From assembly GCA_001403755.1 (NCBI GenBank), contig CYUH01000015.1:412589-476588 (forward strand): a stretch of 64,000 nucleotides of DNA, given 5' to 3'. Source of the stretch: Chryseobacterium senegalense. GTDB lineage: Bacteria > Bacteroidota > Bacteroidia > Flavobacteriales > Weeksellaceae. A program made the translations under genes and the position numbers. The number at the start of each line of letters is the position of its first letter. The stretch's first letter is position 1. Below are positions 51,087 to 60,559 of the stretch, in pieces. The notes below the pieces were generated by a model. That model saw only the letters and a program-made list of their open reading frames with translations. It did no database searches and had not been told where the DNA came from.

Positions 51087-51851
51087 TTAAAATTCCAATT
51101 CCACTAAAACAGGACAATGATCTGAATGAACAGCTTCTTTTAAAATAACCGCTCTAGAAAGCTTTTCTTTCAGCGTATAGGAAACAAAATTGTAATCTAA
51201 TCTCCAACCTTTGTTTCGCTCCCGAGAATTTTGTCGATAGCTCCACCAGGAATAATTATCGGGCTGATCATTAAAAAACCTAAAACTGTCTATAAGTTCG
51301 CATTCATCAATAAATTTGGTCATCCATTCTCTTTCCATCGGTAAAAATCCGGAAGTATTTTTCAGTCCTTCGGGGTTATGAATGTCAATGGCTTTATGAC
51401 AAATATTAAAATCCCCACAAATTATAAGGTTTGGGATGGTTTTTCTTAACTCATTGATGTAAAACAAGAAATCTTCACAAAACTGCATTTTGAATGCTAA
51501 TCTTTCGGAATTGGAAGCGGAAGGCACATACACGGAAATCACCGAGAACCCATCGAAATCTGCTCTTATTACTCTTCCTTCACTGTCGTAATGTTCGATG
51601 CCGCAACCATATTCTACATGAAGTGGTTCACTTTTAGAAGCGATTCCTACGCCGGAATACCCTTTTCGTTGCGCGGAATGCCAATAGCTTTTATATCCTA
51701 TTTTCTCTAAACTTTCGATGTCGATTTGGTCGTTTCCTGCTTTGCTTTCCTGAATGCAAATCACATCGGGATCGGCGATTTTCAGCCAGCCAAGGAAGTC
51801 TTTGGTGAAAGCAGCACGAATTCCGTTTACATTGTATGAAATAACTCTCAT
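51087..51851 (-). CDS. xth: Exodeoxyribonuclease III
   Basis: A 254-residue AP endonuclease/3'-5' exonuclease of the EEP superfamily. It shows ISYNVNGIRAAFTKDFLGWL, CIQESKAGNDQID (catalytic Glu), GVGIASKSEPLHVEYGCGIE, ICGDFNICHKAIDI (D-x-N), the late WRLDYNFVS and VHSDHCPV (S-D-H). It repairs abasic sites and blocked 3' ends. Full length, alone between DUF892 and porX on the minus strand. Confidence 0.95.
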   Translation of the reverse strand: MRVISYNVNGIRAAFTKDFLGWLKIADPDVICIQESKAGNDQIDIESLEKIGYKSYWHSAQRKGYSGVGIASKSEPLHVEYGCGIEHYDSEGRVIRADFDGFSVISVYVPSASNSERLAFKMQFCEDFLFYINELRKTIPNLIICGDFNICHKAIDIHNPEGLKNTSGFLPMEREWMTKFIDECELIDSFRFFNDQPDNYSWWSYRQNSRERNKGWRLDYNFVSYTLKEKLSRAVILKEAVHSDHCPVLVELEF

Positions 51852-51988
51852 TGAATATTTTTAATTTTTCCCAAAATTACAAAAGCGAATTTGATTCTAC
51901 CGAAATCTGCTACGCAAAAAAGGCGGAAAAAACATTGCGTTTCTTCCGCCCAATTGGATCCCAAATTTAAATAAACTATGAAAAAAAA

Positions 51989-53530
51989 CTATTTGGGCTC
52001 CATAATGCTGATTGGTATAATCACTTCTTCCAAGGAGATTCCGCCGTGTTGGTAGGTTTCTTTGTAATAATTCACGAAATGATTATAGTTTTTCGGATAA
52101 GCCAAAAAGATGTTGTTTTTGGCGAAAATATATTTTGAACTTAGATTTCCTTTTGGTAAAAACAGTTTTTCGGGATTTGAAATTGCCCAAACATCGCTGT
52201 TTTCGTAAGTTAAACTTCGTCCGGTTTTGTATCGGATATTGGTTGACGTTTCTCGGTCGCCGACAACTTTGCTTGGTTTTTTTACATAGATCGTTCCGTG
52301 GTCGGTCGTGATCACCAGTTTGAAACCATTGTCTGCAGCCTGTTTGATGATTTTTAATAAAGAGGAATTCTCAAACCAATTATAAGTGAGTGATCGGAAC
52401 GTTTTATCATCGCGAATCAGTTGATTCACGATCACATTATCGGTTTTCGCATGGGAAAGAATGTCGATAAAGTTGTAAACAATCACCAGGAGATCATTGT
52501 TTTTATGTTGGTTGAAATCTTCCAACACTTTTTTCTCGAAATCAGCATTTAGAATCTTTAGGTATTTCATCGATTTTCCGGATAATCCAAGGCGTTTCAT
52601 TTGATCTTCCAGAAAATCTCTTTCGTGCTCATTCTTATTGCCTTCTTCGTTGTCATTAAACCAATATTGTGGAAATCTTTTTTCGATTTCTGAAGGTAAA
52701 AGTCCGGCGAAGAAGGAGTTTCTGGCGTACTGCGTCGCGGTCGGAAGTATACTGAAATAGTAATCTTCAGACGTTTTGTTGTAGAACTTGGTGAATAGTG
52801 GTTCGATGACTTTCCATTGATCGTAACGCAAATTATCAATCATCAGGAGCAACACTTTCTCTTTTTCCACCTCGCTTTTTACTTTTTCTTTGAAAAGCGT
52901 GTGACTCATCATTGGTTTTTCGTTCGTATGAAGCCAGTCTTCATAGTTGTTTTCGATGAATTTAGAGAACTGAATGTTCGCTTCTTCTTTTTGAGATTGC
53001 AACAAATCTGAAAATTCATTATCAAAAACTTTATCAAATTTAATTTCCCAGTTGAGGATTTTCTTGTAATACTCTGCCCATTCCTGATACGTTTTAAGGT
53101 AAGAAAGTTCCATGGACAGATTGCGAAATTCCTGCTGATATTCCTGAATGGTTTGTTGTTCCACCAAAGTTTCTTCCTGAAGATTTTTCTTTAAAGACAA
53201 TAAAACCTGGTTTGGATTTACCGGTTTCAGGATGTAATCGGCGATTTGGGAGCCAATCGCTTGTTCCATGATTCGCTCTTCCTCATTTTTGGTCACCATT
53301 ACGATTTTAATGGTGGAATCTATATTTTTAATCATCGGGATTGCCTCCAAACCCGAAATTCCGGGCATGTTTTCATCGAGCAAAGCCAATTGAAAATTTT
53401 CTTTTTCGATCATTTCCAGCGCCTCATTCACATTGTTTACGGGTTTCACTTCGTAACCTTTGTTTTCCAAAAACACGATATGTGGTTTTAGTAAATCTAC
53501 CTCATCATCAATCCATATCAATTTTGCCAT
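51989..53530 (-). CDS. porX: T9SS response regulator PorX (REC plus PglZ domain)
   Basis: A 513-residue protein. Residues 1-120 are a receiver domain with phospho-acceptor Asp in LLDENMPGISG and switch Thr/Lys in MVTKNEEERI and ILKPVNP. Residues about 190-513 are a PglZ alkaline-phosphatase-like domain (LLMIDNLRYDQWKVIEPLF, YFSILPTATQYARNSFFAGL, KLVITTDHGTIYVKKPSKVV). This pairing is the PorX signature; in Porphyromonas PorX with PorY controls T9SS gene expression. It is functionally linked to the T9SS-secreted giants at 8.9-19.9 kb. No DNA-binding domain is present, as known for PorX. Confidence 0.95.
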   Translation of the reverse strand: MAKLIWIDDEVDLLKPHIVFLENKGYEVKPVNNVNEALEMIEKENFQLALLDENMPGISGLEAIPMIKNIDSTIKIVMVTKNEEERIMEQAIGSQIADYILKPVNPNQVLLSLKKNLQEETLVEQQTIQEYQQEFRNLSMELSYLKTYQEWAEYYKKILNWEIKFDKVFDNEFSDLLQSQKEEANIQFSKFIENNYEDWLHTNEKPMMSHTLFKEKVKSEVEKEKVLLLMIDNLRYDQWKVIEPLFTKFYNKTSEDYYFSILPTATQYARNSFFAGLLPSEIEKRFPQYWFNDNEEGNKNEHERDFLEDQMKRLGLSGKSMKYLKILNADFEKKVLEDFNQHKNNDLLVIVYNFIDILSHAKTDNVIVNQLIRDDKTFRSLTYNWFENSSLLKIIKQAADNGFKLVITTDHGTIYVKKPSKVVGDRETSTNIRYKTGRSLTYENSDVWAISNPEKLFLPKGNLSSKYIFAKNNIFLAYPKNYNHFVNYYKETYQHGGISLEEVIIPISIMEPK

Positions 53531-53591
53531 ATACTTTATTTAAAATTTAAAAGATGCAGTTTCAAGATATTTGAACCGCATTTGTTGTGTC

Positions 53592-53599
53592 CAAAAATA
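53592..53599 (-). promoter_or_regulatory. -7 box for porX (minus strand)
   Basis: On the minus strand this reads TATTTTTG, a match to TAnnTTTG, 62 bp ahead of the porX ATG. A TTG lies 14 nt further upstream, slightly close. Confidence 0.45.
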
Positions 53600-53711
53600 C
53601 AACCAAACATTGCCAATTTTATTTTAAACACACGTTAAAGTTGCGTTAATTTTAGGACGTAAATTCACGAAAAAATAATGACTGTAGCGGATTATTGAAC
53701 TTAGAAATCCT

Positions 53712-53719
53712 TATTTTTG
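53712..53719 (+). promoter_or_regulatory. -7 box (TATTTTTG) ahead of the HD phosphohydrolase gene
   Basis: TATTTTTG matches TAnnTTTG, 24 bp before ATG 53743. A TTG at 53695-53697 is 14 nt upstream, shorter than usual. Confidence 0.45.
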
Positions 53720-53742
53720 TCAACAATCATCAATTTTAGTTC

Positions 53743-54957
53743 ATGACCAACAAATTCAAAATCATCAACGATCCCGTTCACGGCTTCATCAAAATTCCCC
53801 ATGAAATTTTGTTTGATGTCATCGAGCATCGATATTTTCAGCGTTTACGACGTATTTCCCAAACCGGGTTGTTGAATCTCATTTTTCCCGGAGCTACGCA
53901 TACCAGGTTTCATCACGCTTTAGGTGCGATGCATTTGATGTTTACGGCCCTGGAAACTTTAAAACTTAAAGGTGTTGAAATTTCTAAAGAAGAAGAAAAA
54001 TCGGCGATGTTGGCGATTTTACTTCACGATGTTGGTCATGGTCCATTTTCTCATGCTTTAGAAAATATGTTGATGGATGATTGGCATCACGAAAAACTCT
54101 CGTTGTTGCTTATGAATAAAATGAATGAAGAGTTTGGTGGTGAGCTAACGATGGCCATGGAAATGTTTCAAGGAAAGTACCATCGGAAATTTTTCAACCA
54201 GTTGATTTCTTCGCAATTAGATGTTGATCGGTTGGATTATTTGAAGCGCGACAGCTTCTACACCGGAGTTTCCGAAGGAAATGTGAATACACAACGAATA
54301 ATTTCCATGATGAATGTCTCGGATGAGGAATTGGTGATTGATGCGAAGGGGATTTATTCGATTGAAAATTTCCTCACAGCGAGAATGTTTATGTATTGGC
54401 AAGTTTATTATCATAAAACTTCGGCTTTGGCAGAGCATCTTTTAGTAAAGATATTGGATCGTGCAAAATTCTTAATTTCTGAAGAGAAAGATTTGCCCGC
54501 TTCGGAAAATTTAAAATATTTTTTAACCCGAAACCATTTCGAAACCGCTTCTGATGAAGATATCCGACGATTTACAGAGTTGGATGATAATGATGTGATT
54601 CAGGCAATGAAATTCTGGTGCAAAAATGAAGATTTTGTGTTGTCTTATCTTTGCAAATGCGTCATTCAAAGGGATTTTCTGAAAACGAAAATTTCCTCAA
54701 AACCATTTGATCCTGAATTTATTAATGAAAAAATCGAAAAAACCAATGCTGTTTTTAGGATTCAGAATGGAGATCAGCTTGTAGATCAGATTTCCAGAAA
54801 TTTATTACCATACAATGCCGAAAAACAACCGATTTATTTATTATTGAAAAATGGTGAAAAAATCACCCTTGAAAATTCGGAAAACCAAATTCTCTCAACC
54901 TACATCAATCAGCCAAACACAAAGTATATTCTGTCTTTTCCGAGGGAAATATTGTAG
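53743..54957 (+). CDS. HD-domain phosphohydrolase (dGTPase/SAMHD1-like)
   Basis: A 404-residue metal-dependent phosphohydrolase. It opens IINDPVHGFIKIPHEILFDV and RLRRISQTGLLNLIFPGATH, then has the HD motifs TRFHHALGAMHLM and AILLHDVGHGPFSHALENML, and the later LDVDRLDYLKRDSFYTGV. This arrangement is common to the bacterial SAMHD1-like family, which hydrolyses nucleoside triphosphates, though the substrate of this group is not fixed. It precedes lpxD by 160 bp on the same strand but a strong promoter separates them. Confidence 0.9.
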   Translation: MTNKFKIINDPVHGFIKIPHEILFDVIEHRYFQRLRRISQTGLLNLIFPGATHTRFHHALGAMHLMFTALETLKLKGVEISKEEEKSAMLAILLHDVGHGPFSHALENMLMDDWHHEKLSLLLMNKMNEEFGGELTMAMEMFQGKYHRKFFNQLISSQLDVDRLDYLKRDSFYTGVSEGNVNTQRIISMMNVSDEELVIDAKGIYSIENFLTARMFMYWQVYYHKTSALAEHLLVKILDRAKFLISEEKDLPASENLKYFLTRNHFETASDEDIRRFTELDDNDVIQAMKFWCKNEDFVLSYLCKCVIQRDFLKTKISSKPFDPEFINEKIEKTNAVFRIQNGDQLVDQISRNLLPYNAEKQPIYLLLKNGEKITLENSENQILSTYINQPNTKYILSFPREIL

Positions 54958-55083
54958 AAGAAACTTTGGAAGTAAAGTAGTCCTTAGTGAAAACAATAAT
55001 TGTATCGATATTTTTTAACGTAAATCTGATATTGTACTCAATACTTTTTGACTTTTTCTTCTATCAAAATATTCAAAAAAGTA

Positions 55084-55111
55084 TTGCGTAATTCATAATT
55101 TCTTATCTTTG
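55084..55111 (+). promoter_or_regulatory. Consensus promoter placed directly on the lpxD start
   Basis: TTG (55084-55086), a 17-nt spacer and TATCTTTG (55104-55111) are a perfect consensus. The lpxD ATG begins only 6 nt after the box, so transcription is expected to begin at or within a base or two of the ATG. Confidence 0.75.
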
Positions 55112-55117
55112 CAAGAT

Positions 55118-56149
55118 ATGGAATTTACAGCATCGCAGATTGCAGCTTTTATCAACGGCAAGATTATTGGCGACGAAAACACCATCATCAGAGGGGTTTC
55201 GCCAATAGAAAGTGGTGAAGAAAATCACCTGTCTTTCATTGCCCAAGAAAGGTTTGCTCATTATATCGACAACACGAAATGCGCTGTTCTCATTGTTTCA
55301 GAAAAATTATTAACTAAAGAGTCTTACCCTGTTACCATCATCGCTGTAGAAGATGCTTATCTTTCTTTTCAGGTTTTGATGAATCTTTATAATGATATGC
55401 AGGGTCGCAAAACAGGTATTGAACAAGGTGCAGTATTTCACGAAACCTCTGTTGTAGGTGAAAATGTGTATGTAGGAGCTTTTACTTGTGTTTCTGAAAA
55501 AGTGAAAATAGGCGACGGAAGTCAAATATATCCTCATGTTTATATCGGAAAAAATGTAAAAATCGGAAAAAACTGTATTTTGTACAGTGGTGTTCGTGTT
55601 TATGATTATTGTGTAATTGGTGACAACTGTGTTGTTCACTCTAATACCGTAGTCGGTTCGGACGGATTTGGTTTTCAACCGACCAAAGATGGTTATCAAA
55701 AAATCCCACAACTCGGGAATGTAGTTTTGGAAGATAATGTGGAGATTGGCTCCAACTGCAGTATCGACCGAGGAACAATCGGATCTACCGTGATTGGTAA
55801 AGGAACCAAAATTGATAATTTAATTCAAATCGCTCACAATGTAAAAATTGGTGAGAATAATGTAATTGCCGCCCAAGCAGGAATTGCTGGCTCTACCATA
55901 ATTGGCGACTGGAATCAAATTGGTGGTCAGGTTGGAATCGTGGGGCATATCCACATCGGCAATCAAGTGAAAATTCAAGCCCAAAGCGGAGTGAATTCCA
56001 GTACCAAAGATGGTGAAATCTTATACGGATCACCTGCCATCAATGCGGGCGAATATAGAAGAAATTATGTTCATTTCCGGAATTTTACCGAAATTGTAAA
56101 ACGCATCAATAACTTAGAAAACAACTCAAAAGATAAAACTAATGAGTGA
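55118..56149 (+). CDS. lpxD: UDP-3-O-acylglucosamine N-acyltransferase
   Basis: A 343-residue lipid A enzyme that N-acylates UDP-3-O-acyl-glucosamine. The N-terminal uridine-binding domain (MEFTASQIAAFINGKIIGDE) is followed by a hexapeptide left-handed beta-helix from about 110 to 300. The catalytic histidine is in DNLIQIAHNVKIGENNVIAA, with GSDGFGFQPTKDGYQKIPQL typical of LpxD. The ATG at 55118 fits the family start; a TTG at 55109 falls inside the -7 box. The end overlaps lpxC-fabZ by 8 bp. First gene of a lipid A operon. Confidence 0.95.
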   Translation: MEFTASQIAAFINGKIIGDENTIIRGVSPIESGEENHLSFIAQERFAHYIDNTKCAVLIVSEKLLTKESYPVTIIAVEDAYLSFQVLMNLYNDMQGRKTGIEQGAVFHETSVVGENVYVGAFTCVSEKVKIGDGSQIYPHVYIGKNVKIGKNCILYSGVRVYDYCVIGDNCVVHSNTVVGSDGFGFQPTKDGYQKIPQLGNVVLEDNVEIGSNCSIDRGTIGSTVIGKGTKIDNLIQIAHNVKIGENNVIAAQAGIAGSTIIGDWNQIGGQVGIVGHIHIGNQVKIQAQSGVNSSTKDGEILYGSPAINAGEYRRNYVHFRNFTEIVKRINNLENNSKDKTNE

Positions 56150-57539
56150 TAAACAAAAGACTTTAAAAGAAGAAGTTTCTCTTTCAGGGATCGGACTTCA
56201 TACCGGAAGAGAAGTTGTTCTTACTCTTAAACCAGCCAAAGAAAATACCGGATTTGTATTCGTTCGCACCGATTTGGAAGGACATCCGCAAGTGGAAGCC
56301 GATGTAAATTATGTTACTACCACCGAAAGAGGAACAACTTTAGAAAAACTCGGCGTAAGAATTCATACTTGCGAGCATCTGCTGGCTGCTTTAGTAGGTT
56401 GTGATATCGACAATGCGATTCTAGAGATGAATAGTGCTGAACCACCGATTTTAGATGGATCTTCGAAATTTTTCGTAGAAGCCATCGAGAAAGCAGGAAT
56501 TGTAGAGCAAAATATTGATCGTGAATATTTAGTTGTAAAAGAGGTTTTGAATTATTCCGATGCTGCAACAGGATCCGAAATTACCATTATTCCATCTGAT
56601 ACCTACGAAATAACCACGATGGTAGATTTCGGAACTAAAGTTTTGGGAACTCAGAATGCTACTTTAAAAGATATTTCAGAGTTTAAAGAAGAAATTTCTT
56701 CTGCACGAACCTTCAGTTTTTTGCATGAGCTCGAAATGCTTCTGGATGCAGGTTTGATTAAAGGTGGAGATATTTCCAATGCTATTGTGTATGTGGATAA
56801 AGAGCTTACAGCATCTACCGCAGAAAAGCTGAAGAAAGCATTCGGGAAAAACGATGTTTCCATTCGTCCGAACGGGATTTTAGATAATTTAACTTTGAAT
56901 TATCCCAATGAGGCTGCACGCCATAAGTTACTCGATGTAGTCGGTGATTTAGCTCTGGTAGGGGTAAAGATTAAAGGAAAAGTGATTGCCAACAAGCCGG
57001 GACATTTCGTAAATACCCAGTTTGCCAAGAAGCTCAACCGTCAGTGGAAACTTCAGAAAAAGAAAAACGTTCCGGATATCGACATCAATAAGGAACCGGT
57101 GTTTGATATCAACGGAATCATGAGATTGATGCCGCATCGGCCACCCTTTTTGCTCATCGATAAGGTTCTCGAACTTTCAGATTCGCATGTCGTAGGACTC
57201 AAAAATGTCACCATGAACGAGCCGTTCTTTGTGGGGCATTTCCCAAAAGAACCCGTAATGCCTGGTGTTTTGCAAGTAGAAGCCTTGGCACAAACTGGCG
57301 GAATTCTGGTTTTGGCAAGTGTACCGGATCCAGAAAATTATTCTACTTATTTTATTAAAATCGATAAGGTAAAATTTAAGAAAAAAGTAGTTCCGGGTGA
57401 TACCATGATTTTCAAAATAGAACTTATTACCCCAATCAGAAGGGGAATTGTGCATATGCAGGGGTACGGCTATGTTGGTGACAGTGTAGTTGTAGAAGCA
57501 GAACTTATGGCGCAAGTTGCAAAAAATAAACCGGACTAA
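56142..57539 (+). CDS. lpxC-fabZ: LpxC-FabZ fusion (lipid A deacetylase / hydroxyacyl-ACP dehydratase)
   Basis: A 465-residue two-domain enzyme. Residues 1-300 are LpxC, the zinc deacetylase of lipid A synthesis: GIGLHTGREVVLTLKPAKEN, RIHTCEHLLAALVGCDIDNA (zinc His) and EAARHKLLDVVGDLALVG. Residues about 315-465 are FabZ, the dehydratase of fatty-acid elongation: MRLMPHRPPFLLIDKVLELS and GHFPKEPVMPGVLQVEALAQ. This fusion is normal in Bacteroidota and ties 3-hydroxyacyl supply to lipid A. It overlaps lpxD by 8 bp and abuts lpxA. Confidence 0.96.
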   Translation: MSDKQKTLKEEVSLSGIGLHTGREVVLTLKPAKENTGFVFVRTDLEGHPQVEADVNYVTTTERGTTLEKLGVRIHTCEHLLAALVGCDIDNAILEMNSAEPPILDGSSKFFVEAIEKAGIVEQNIDREYLVVKEVLNYSDAATGSEITIIPSDTYEITTMVDFGTKVLGTQNATLKDISEFKEEISSARTFSFLHELEMLLDAGLIKGGDISNAIVYVDKELTASTAEKLKKAFGKNDVSIRPNGILDNLTLNYPNEAARHKLLDVVGDLALVGVKIKGKVIANKPGHFVNTQFAKKLNRQWKLQKKKNVPDIDINKEPVFDINGIMRLMPHRPPFLLIDKVLELSDSHVVGLKNVTMNEPFFVGHFPKEPVMPGVLQVEALAQTGGILVLASVPDPENYSTYFIKIDKVKFKKKVVPGDTMIFKIELITPIRRGIVHMQGYGYVGDSVVVEAELMAQVAKNKPD

Positions 57540-58328
57540 ATGGTACATCAATTGGCTGCCGTAGATAAACGAGCAAAAATTAAGAAAAATGTAATTGTAG
57601 AACCCTTTACCACCATCGCAGGTGATGTAGAAATTGGGGAAGGAACTTGGATTGGCCCGAATGTGACCATAATGGACGGAGCCAGAATTGGCAAAAATTG
57701 CCGAATTTTCCCTGGTACTGTAATCTCAGCAATACCTCAGGATTTAAAGTTTGATGGTGAAGATACCCAGGTGATTATTGGAGATGGTACAACTATTCGA
57801 GAATCGGTGACTATTAACCGCGGTACCAAAGCGTTAGGCTATACGAAAATTGGTAACGACTGCCTCATTATGGCCACCTCGCATATTGCACACGATTGCG
57901 TTATCGGAAACGGGGTTATTATCGTGAACGGTTGCGGAATCGCGGGACATGTAGAAATCGGTGATTTTACCGTAATGGGAGGGCTTTCCGCAGTGCACCA
58001 GTTCGGAAAAATTGGTAAACACGTGATGATTTCCGGAGGTACTTTGGTAAGAAAAGACATTCCACCTTACGTGAAAGTTGCAAGAGAACCGATGACTTAT
58101 GCAGGAATTAATTCCGTAGGATTGAGAAGAAGAGGATTTACCAATGAAAAAATATTCGAAATCCAAAAAATTTACCGGGCAATTTTCCAAATGAAGATGA
58201 GTGTTTCTCAAGCATCAAGTTTTATCGAAAAAGAAATGCTTCCAACCGCCGAACGCGACGAGATTTTAGAGTTTATTAAAAACTCTCCGCGTGGTATTGT
58301 AAAAGGATACGGCACCGGAAAAGAATAA
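57540..58328 (+). CDS. lpxA: UDP-N-acetylglucosamine O-acyltransferase
   Basis: A 262-residue trimeric beta-helix acyltransferase, the first enzyme of lipid A synthesis. Hexapeptide repeats run from the start (HQLAAVDKRAKIKKNVIVEP). The catalytic histidine is in NDCLIMATSHIAHDCVIGNG, and GGLSAVHQFGKIGKHVMISG and AGINSVGLRRRGFTNEKIFE are LpxA signatures. The ATG follows the lpxC-fabZ stop with no gap, so translation is probably coupled. Confidence 0.96.
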   Translation: MVHQLAAVDKRAKIKKNVIVEPFTTIAGDVEIGEGTWIGPNVTIMDGARIGKNCRIFPGTVISAIPQDLKFDGEDTQVIIGDGTTIRESVTINRGTKALGYTKIGNDCLIMATSHIAHDCVIGNGVIIVNGCGIAGHVEIGDFTVMGGLSAVHQFGKIGKHVMISGGTLVRKDIPPYVKVAREPMTYAGINSVGLRRRGFTNEKIFEIQKIYRAIFQMKMSVSQASSFIEKEMLPTAERDEILEFIKNSPRGIVKGYGTGKE

Positions 58329-58362
58329 AAAATTAAATAATAAATATATTCAAATTAATTAA

Positions 58363-58926
58363 ATGGCAACAAGCAACGATATCAAAAAAGGAATGTGTAT
58401 TGAGTACAACAACGATATCTTCAAAATTATCGAGTTTCTTCACGTAAAACCAGGAAAAGGTCCAGCTTTCGTAAGAACGAAAATGAAATCCGTGACTAAT
58501 GGTAAAGTTTTAGACAATACCTTTTCTGCAGGACATAAAATTGATGAAGTAAAGGTGATTACCAGAAAATTCCAATATTTATATGATGATGAAAACGGTT
58601 TCCACTTTATGAATAATGATGATTTCAGCCAGTTATATCTTGATAAAAACATGATTGAAAATGCTCAATTCATGAAAGCTGGTGAAGAGGTTACCATTAT
58701 CTTAAAAGATATTGATGAAACTCCACTTTCCGCTGAAATTCCACCGACAGTGTATTTAGATGTAATCGAAGCTGATCCGGGTGTTAAAGGAAATACCGCA
58801 ACCAATGCCTTGAAAAATGCAATCGTAGAAACCGGAGCTAGAGTGATGGTTCCGCTTTTCATCGAAGCTGGTGATAAAATTAAGGTTAATACCGAAGACG
58901 GAACTTACTTGGAAAGAGTAAAATAA
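58363..58926 (+). CDS. efp: Translation elongation factor P
   Basis: An 187-residue three-domain EF-P, which relieves ribosome stalling on proline runs. The loop VKPGKGPAFVRTKMKSVTNG carries the modifiable lysine (residue 32, the position of Lys34 in E. coli). The C-terminal signature EADPGVKGNTATNALKNAIV is intact. It lies 34 bp after lpxA in the same direction, an order found in other Bacteroidota. Confidence 0.96.
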   Translation: MATSNDIKKGMCIEYNNDIFKIIEFLHVKPGKGPAFVRTKMKSVTNGKVLDNTFSAGHKIDEVKVITRKFQYLYDDENGFHFMNNDDFSQLYLDKNMIENAQFMKAGEEVTIILKDIDETPLSAEIPPTVYLDVIEADPGVKGNTATNALKNAIVETGARVMVPLFIEAGDKIKVNTEDGTYLERVK

Positions 58927-59001
58927 GCCTAATAATTTATTGATAAATAGGAGGATCGTTTCATCCGACTTTCCTCCATTATTCAACTTCCATAAAAAAA
59001 A

Positions 59002-59904
59002 ATGACTTTCAAAAAACCACAGACCCTCCAATCCATCGCTGAAATTATCGGCGCCCAAATAATTGGCGACGAAAATTTTCCTGTTCTTGGGACCAACGAA
59101 ATTCACCGCGTAAAAGCCGGGGAAATTGTTTTTGTGAATCATCCCAAATACTACGATAAAGCCCTTAATTCTGAGGCAACCATTATTCTCATCGATAAAG
59201 TGGTGAACTGTCCGGAAGGGAAGGCTTTGTTGGTCTCCGATGATCCGTTCAGGGATTTCAATAAAATCAATACCCATTTTACGAGGATTTACAATTTCAC
59301 CGAAGAACTTCACGATCTTGAAGTTGGCGAAGGAACACGCATTCATCGTTCAGCAGTGATCGGAAACGAAGTGAAAATCGGCAAAAACTGTATCATTTTC
59401 CCAAATGTTGTGATAGGCGACAGAACCATCATCGGCGACAACGTGATTATCCAGAGCGGAACTGTTTTGGGCGGCGACGCATTTTATTACAGAAAGCTGA
59501 ACGGAAATTTCGATCGCTTGATTTCTGTGGGAAATGTCATCATTGAAAACAATGTGGAGATCGGAAACAACTGCACCATCGACCGTGGCGTAACGGATTC
59601 CACCGTTATTGGCGAAGGTTCTATTTTAGATAATTTAATACAAATCGGTCACGATACCATCATCGGTAAAAAAGTGCTTATTGCTTCCCATGCTGCGATT
59701 GCAGGTTGTTGCGTCATCGAAGACGAGGTAACGGTTTGGGGACAAGTAGGTATGGCCTCCGGTAACCGGGTGGGAAAAGGAGCCGTTCTTTTAGGCAAAA
59801 CCGGCGTCAATAAAGACTTGGAAGGCGGAAAAACCTATTTCGGACAGTTGGCGGAAGAGTTTAGGGATTATTTAAGGAAAGAAGTGAAGCTGAAAAATCT
59901 TTAG
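59002..59904 (+). CDS. lpxD2: Second LpxD-family acyltransferase
   Basis: A 300-residue LpxD paralogue. It has the N-terminal domain ([20 protein letters not shown]), then hexapeptide repeats with [20 protein letters not shown], where the catalytic-position histidine is kept. The substrate loop [20 protein letters not shown] replaces the GSDGFGF motif of the first LpxD. It is shorter at the C-terminus by about 40 residues. The retained histidine suggests it is active, but the changed loop suggests another acyl chain or acceptor. 75 bp after efp. Confidence 0.9.
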   Translation: MTFKKPQTLQSIAEIIGAQIIGDENFPVLGTNEIHRVKAGEIVFVNHPKYYDKALNSEATIILIDKVVNCPEGKALLVSDDPFRDFNKINTHFTRIYNFTEELHDLEVGEGTRIHRSAVIGNEVKIGKNCIIFPNVVIGDRTIIGDNVIIQSGTVLGGDAFYYRKLNGNFDRLISVGNVIIENNVEIGNNCTIDRGVTDSTVIGEGSILDNLIQIGHDTIIGKKVLIASHAAIAGCCVIEDEVTVWGQVGMASGNRVGKGAVLLGKTGVNKDLEGGKTYFGQLAEEFRDYLRKEVKLKNL

Positions 59905-59905
59905 G

Positions 59906-60475
59906 ATGAAGCGAATTTTATCTTTATTAAGTATTTTCCTGTTTATATTGAGCTTTTCTCAAAAAGCTGAAATCAATGCTAAGATACTTTTTGCCGACGG
60001 TACCGATTCCAATGCTAAAATTTTGTTCAGAAAAAGCGTCTTTTACGAAAACGAAATATATGAGAACAGTATTACCCAAAAGAATATTTTTCTTATCAAC
60101 GATGCTGGCAAAAAAGAAAAACACCTCTTCAATACGTTCAGACGCATTGAATTTGTTGATCTGAAGGGGCAAAACAGGGTTTTTGAAAGACCACTGGAAA
60201 AATTCGGAATGTTTGAATTGATTCAGGACGGACCAAATATGAAATGGTACCGGGATTATACCGAAAATGCATACGACCATTCTCAGGGATCTTTAGAGGT
60301 GTGGGTTAAAAGCGACGGGAAGTACGAAATTTTCAGTATTCTGACCAACCATAAGAAGAAACTTAAGGAACTTACTTCTGATATGCCGGTTTTAGCCGAG
60401 GTTATTGATAATTGTAATTTCTTTAACAATACCAATCCTTGTCTTCAGGAAGTATTTAAGAAATATAACGAATAA
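59906..60475 (+). CDS. Hypothetical exported protein
   Basis: A 189-residue protein with signal peptide MKRILSLLSIFLFILSFSQK. The mature part is beta-rich with FADGTDSNAKILFRKSVFYE, VDLKGQNRVFERPLEKFGMF and a C-terminal pair of cysteines (DNCNFFNNTNPCLQEVFKKY) that could form a disulfide. I do not recognise a family. It begins 1 bp after the lpxD2 stop, so it is co-translated with it; a role at the cell envelope is plausible. Confidence 0.7.
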   Translation: MKRILSLLSIFLFILSFSQKAEINAKILFADGTDSNAKILFRKSVFYENEIYENSITQKNIFLINDAGKKEKHLFNTFRRIEFVDLKGQNRVFERPLEKFGMFELIQDGPNMKWYRDYTENAYDHSQGSLEVWVKSDGKYEIFSILTNHKKKLKELTSDMPVLAEVIDNCNFFNNTNPCLQEVFKKYNE

Positions 60476-60511
60476 AATAATTGATAATTTTTTTTAACTC
60501 GCCAGATTCAG

Positions 60512-60519
60512 TAAATTTG
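60512..60519 (+). promoter_or_regulatory. -7 box (TAAATTTG) ahead of sucD
   Basis: TAAATTTG matches TAnnTTTG, 40 bp before ATG 60560. No TTG is found at the usual spacing. Confidence 0.45.
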
Positions 60520-60559
60520 TAAGCGTCAATATTCTATAAATAAATTTAAAAAATATAAA

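Noticed and set aside
55109..55117. TTG start for lpxD
   Set aside because: The TTG lies inside the -7 promoter box, so it would not be in the transcript.
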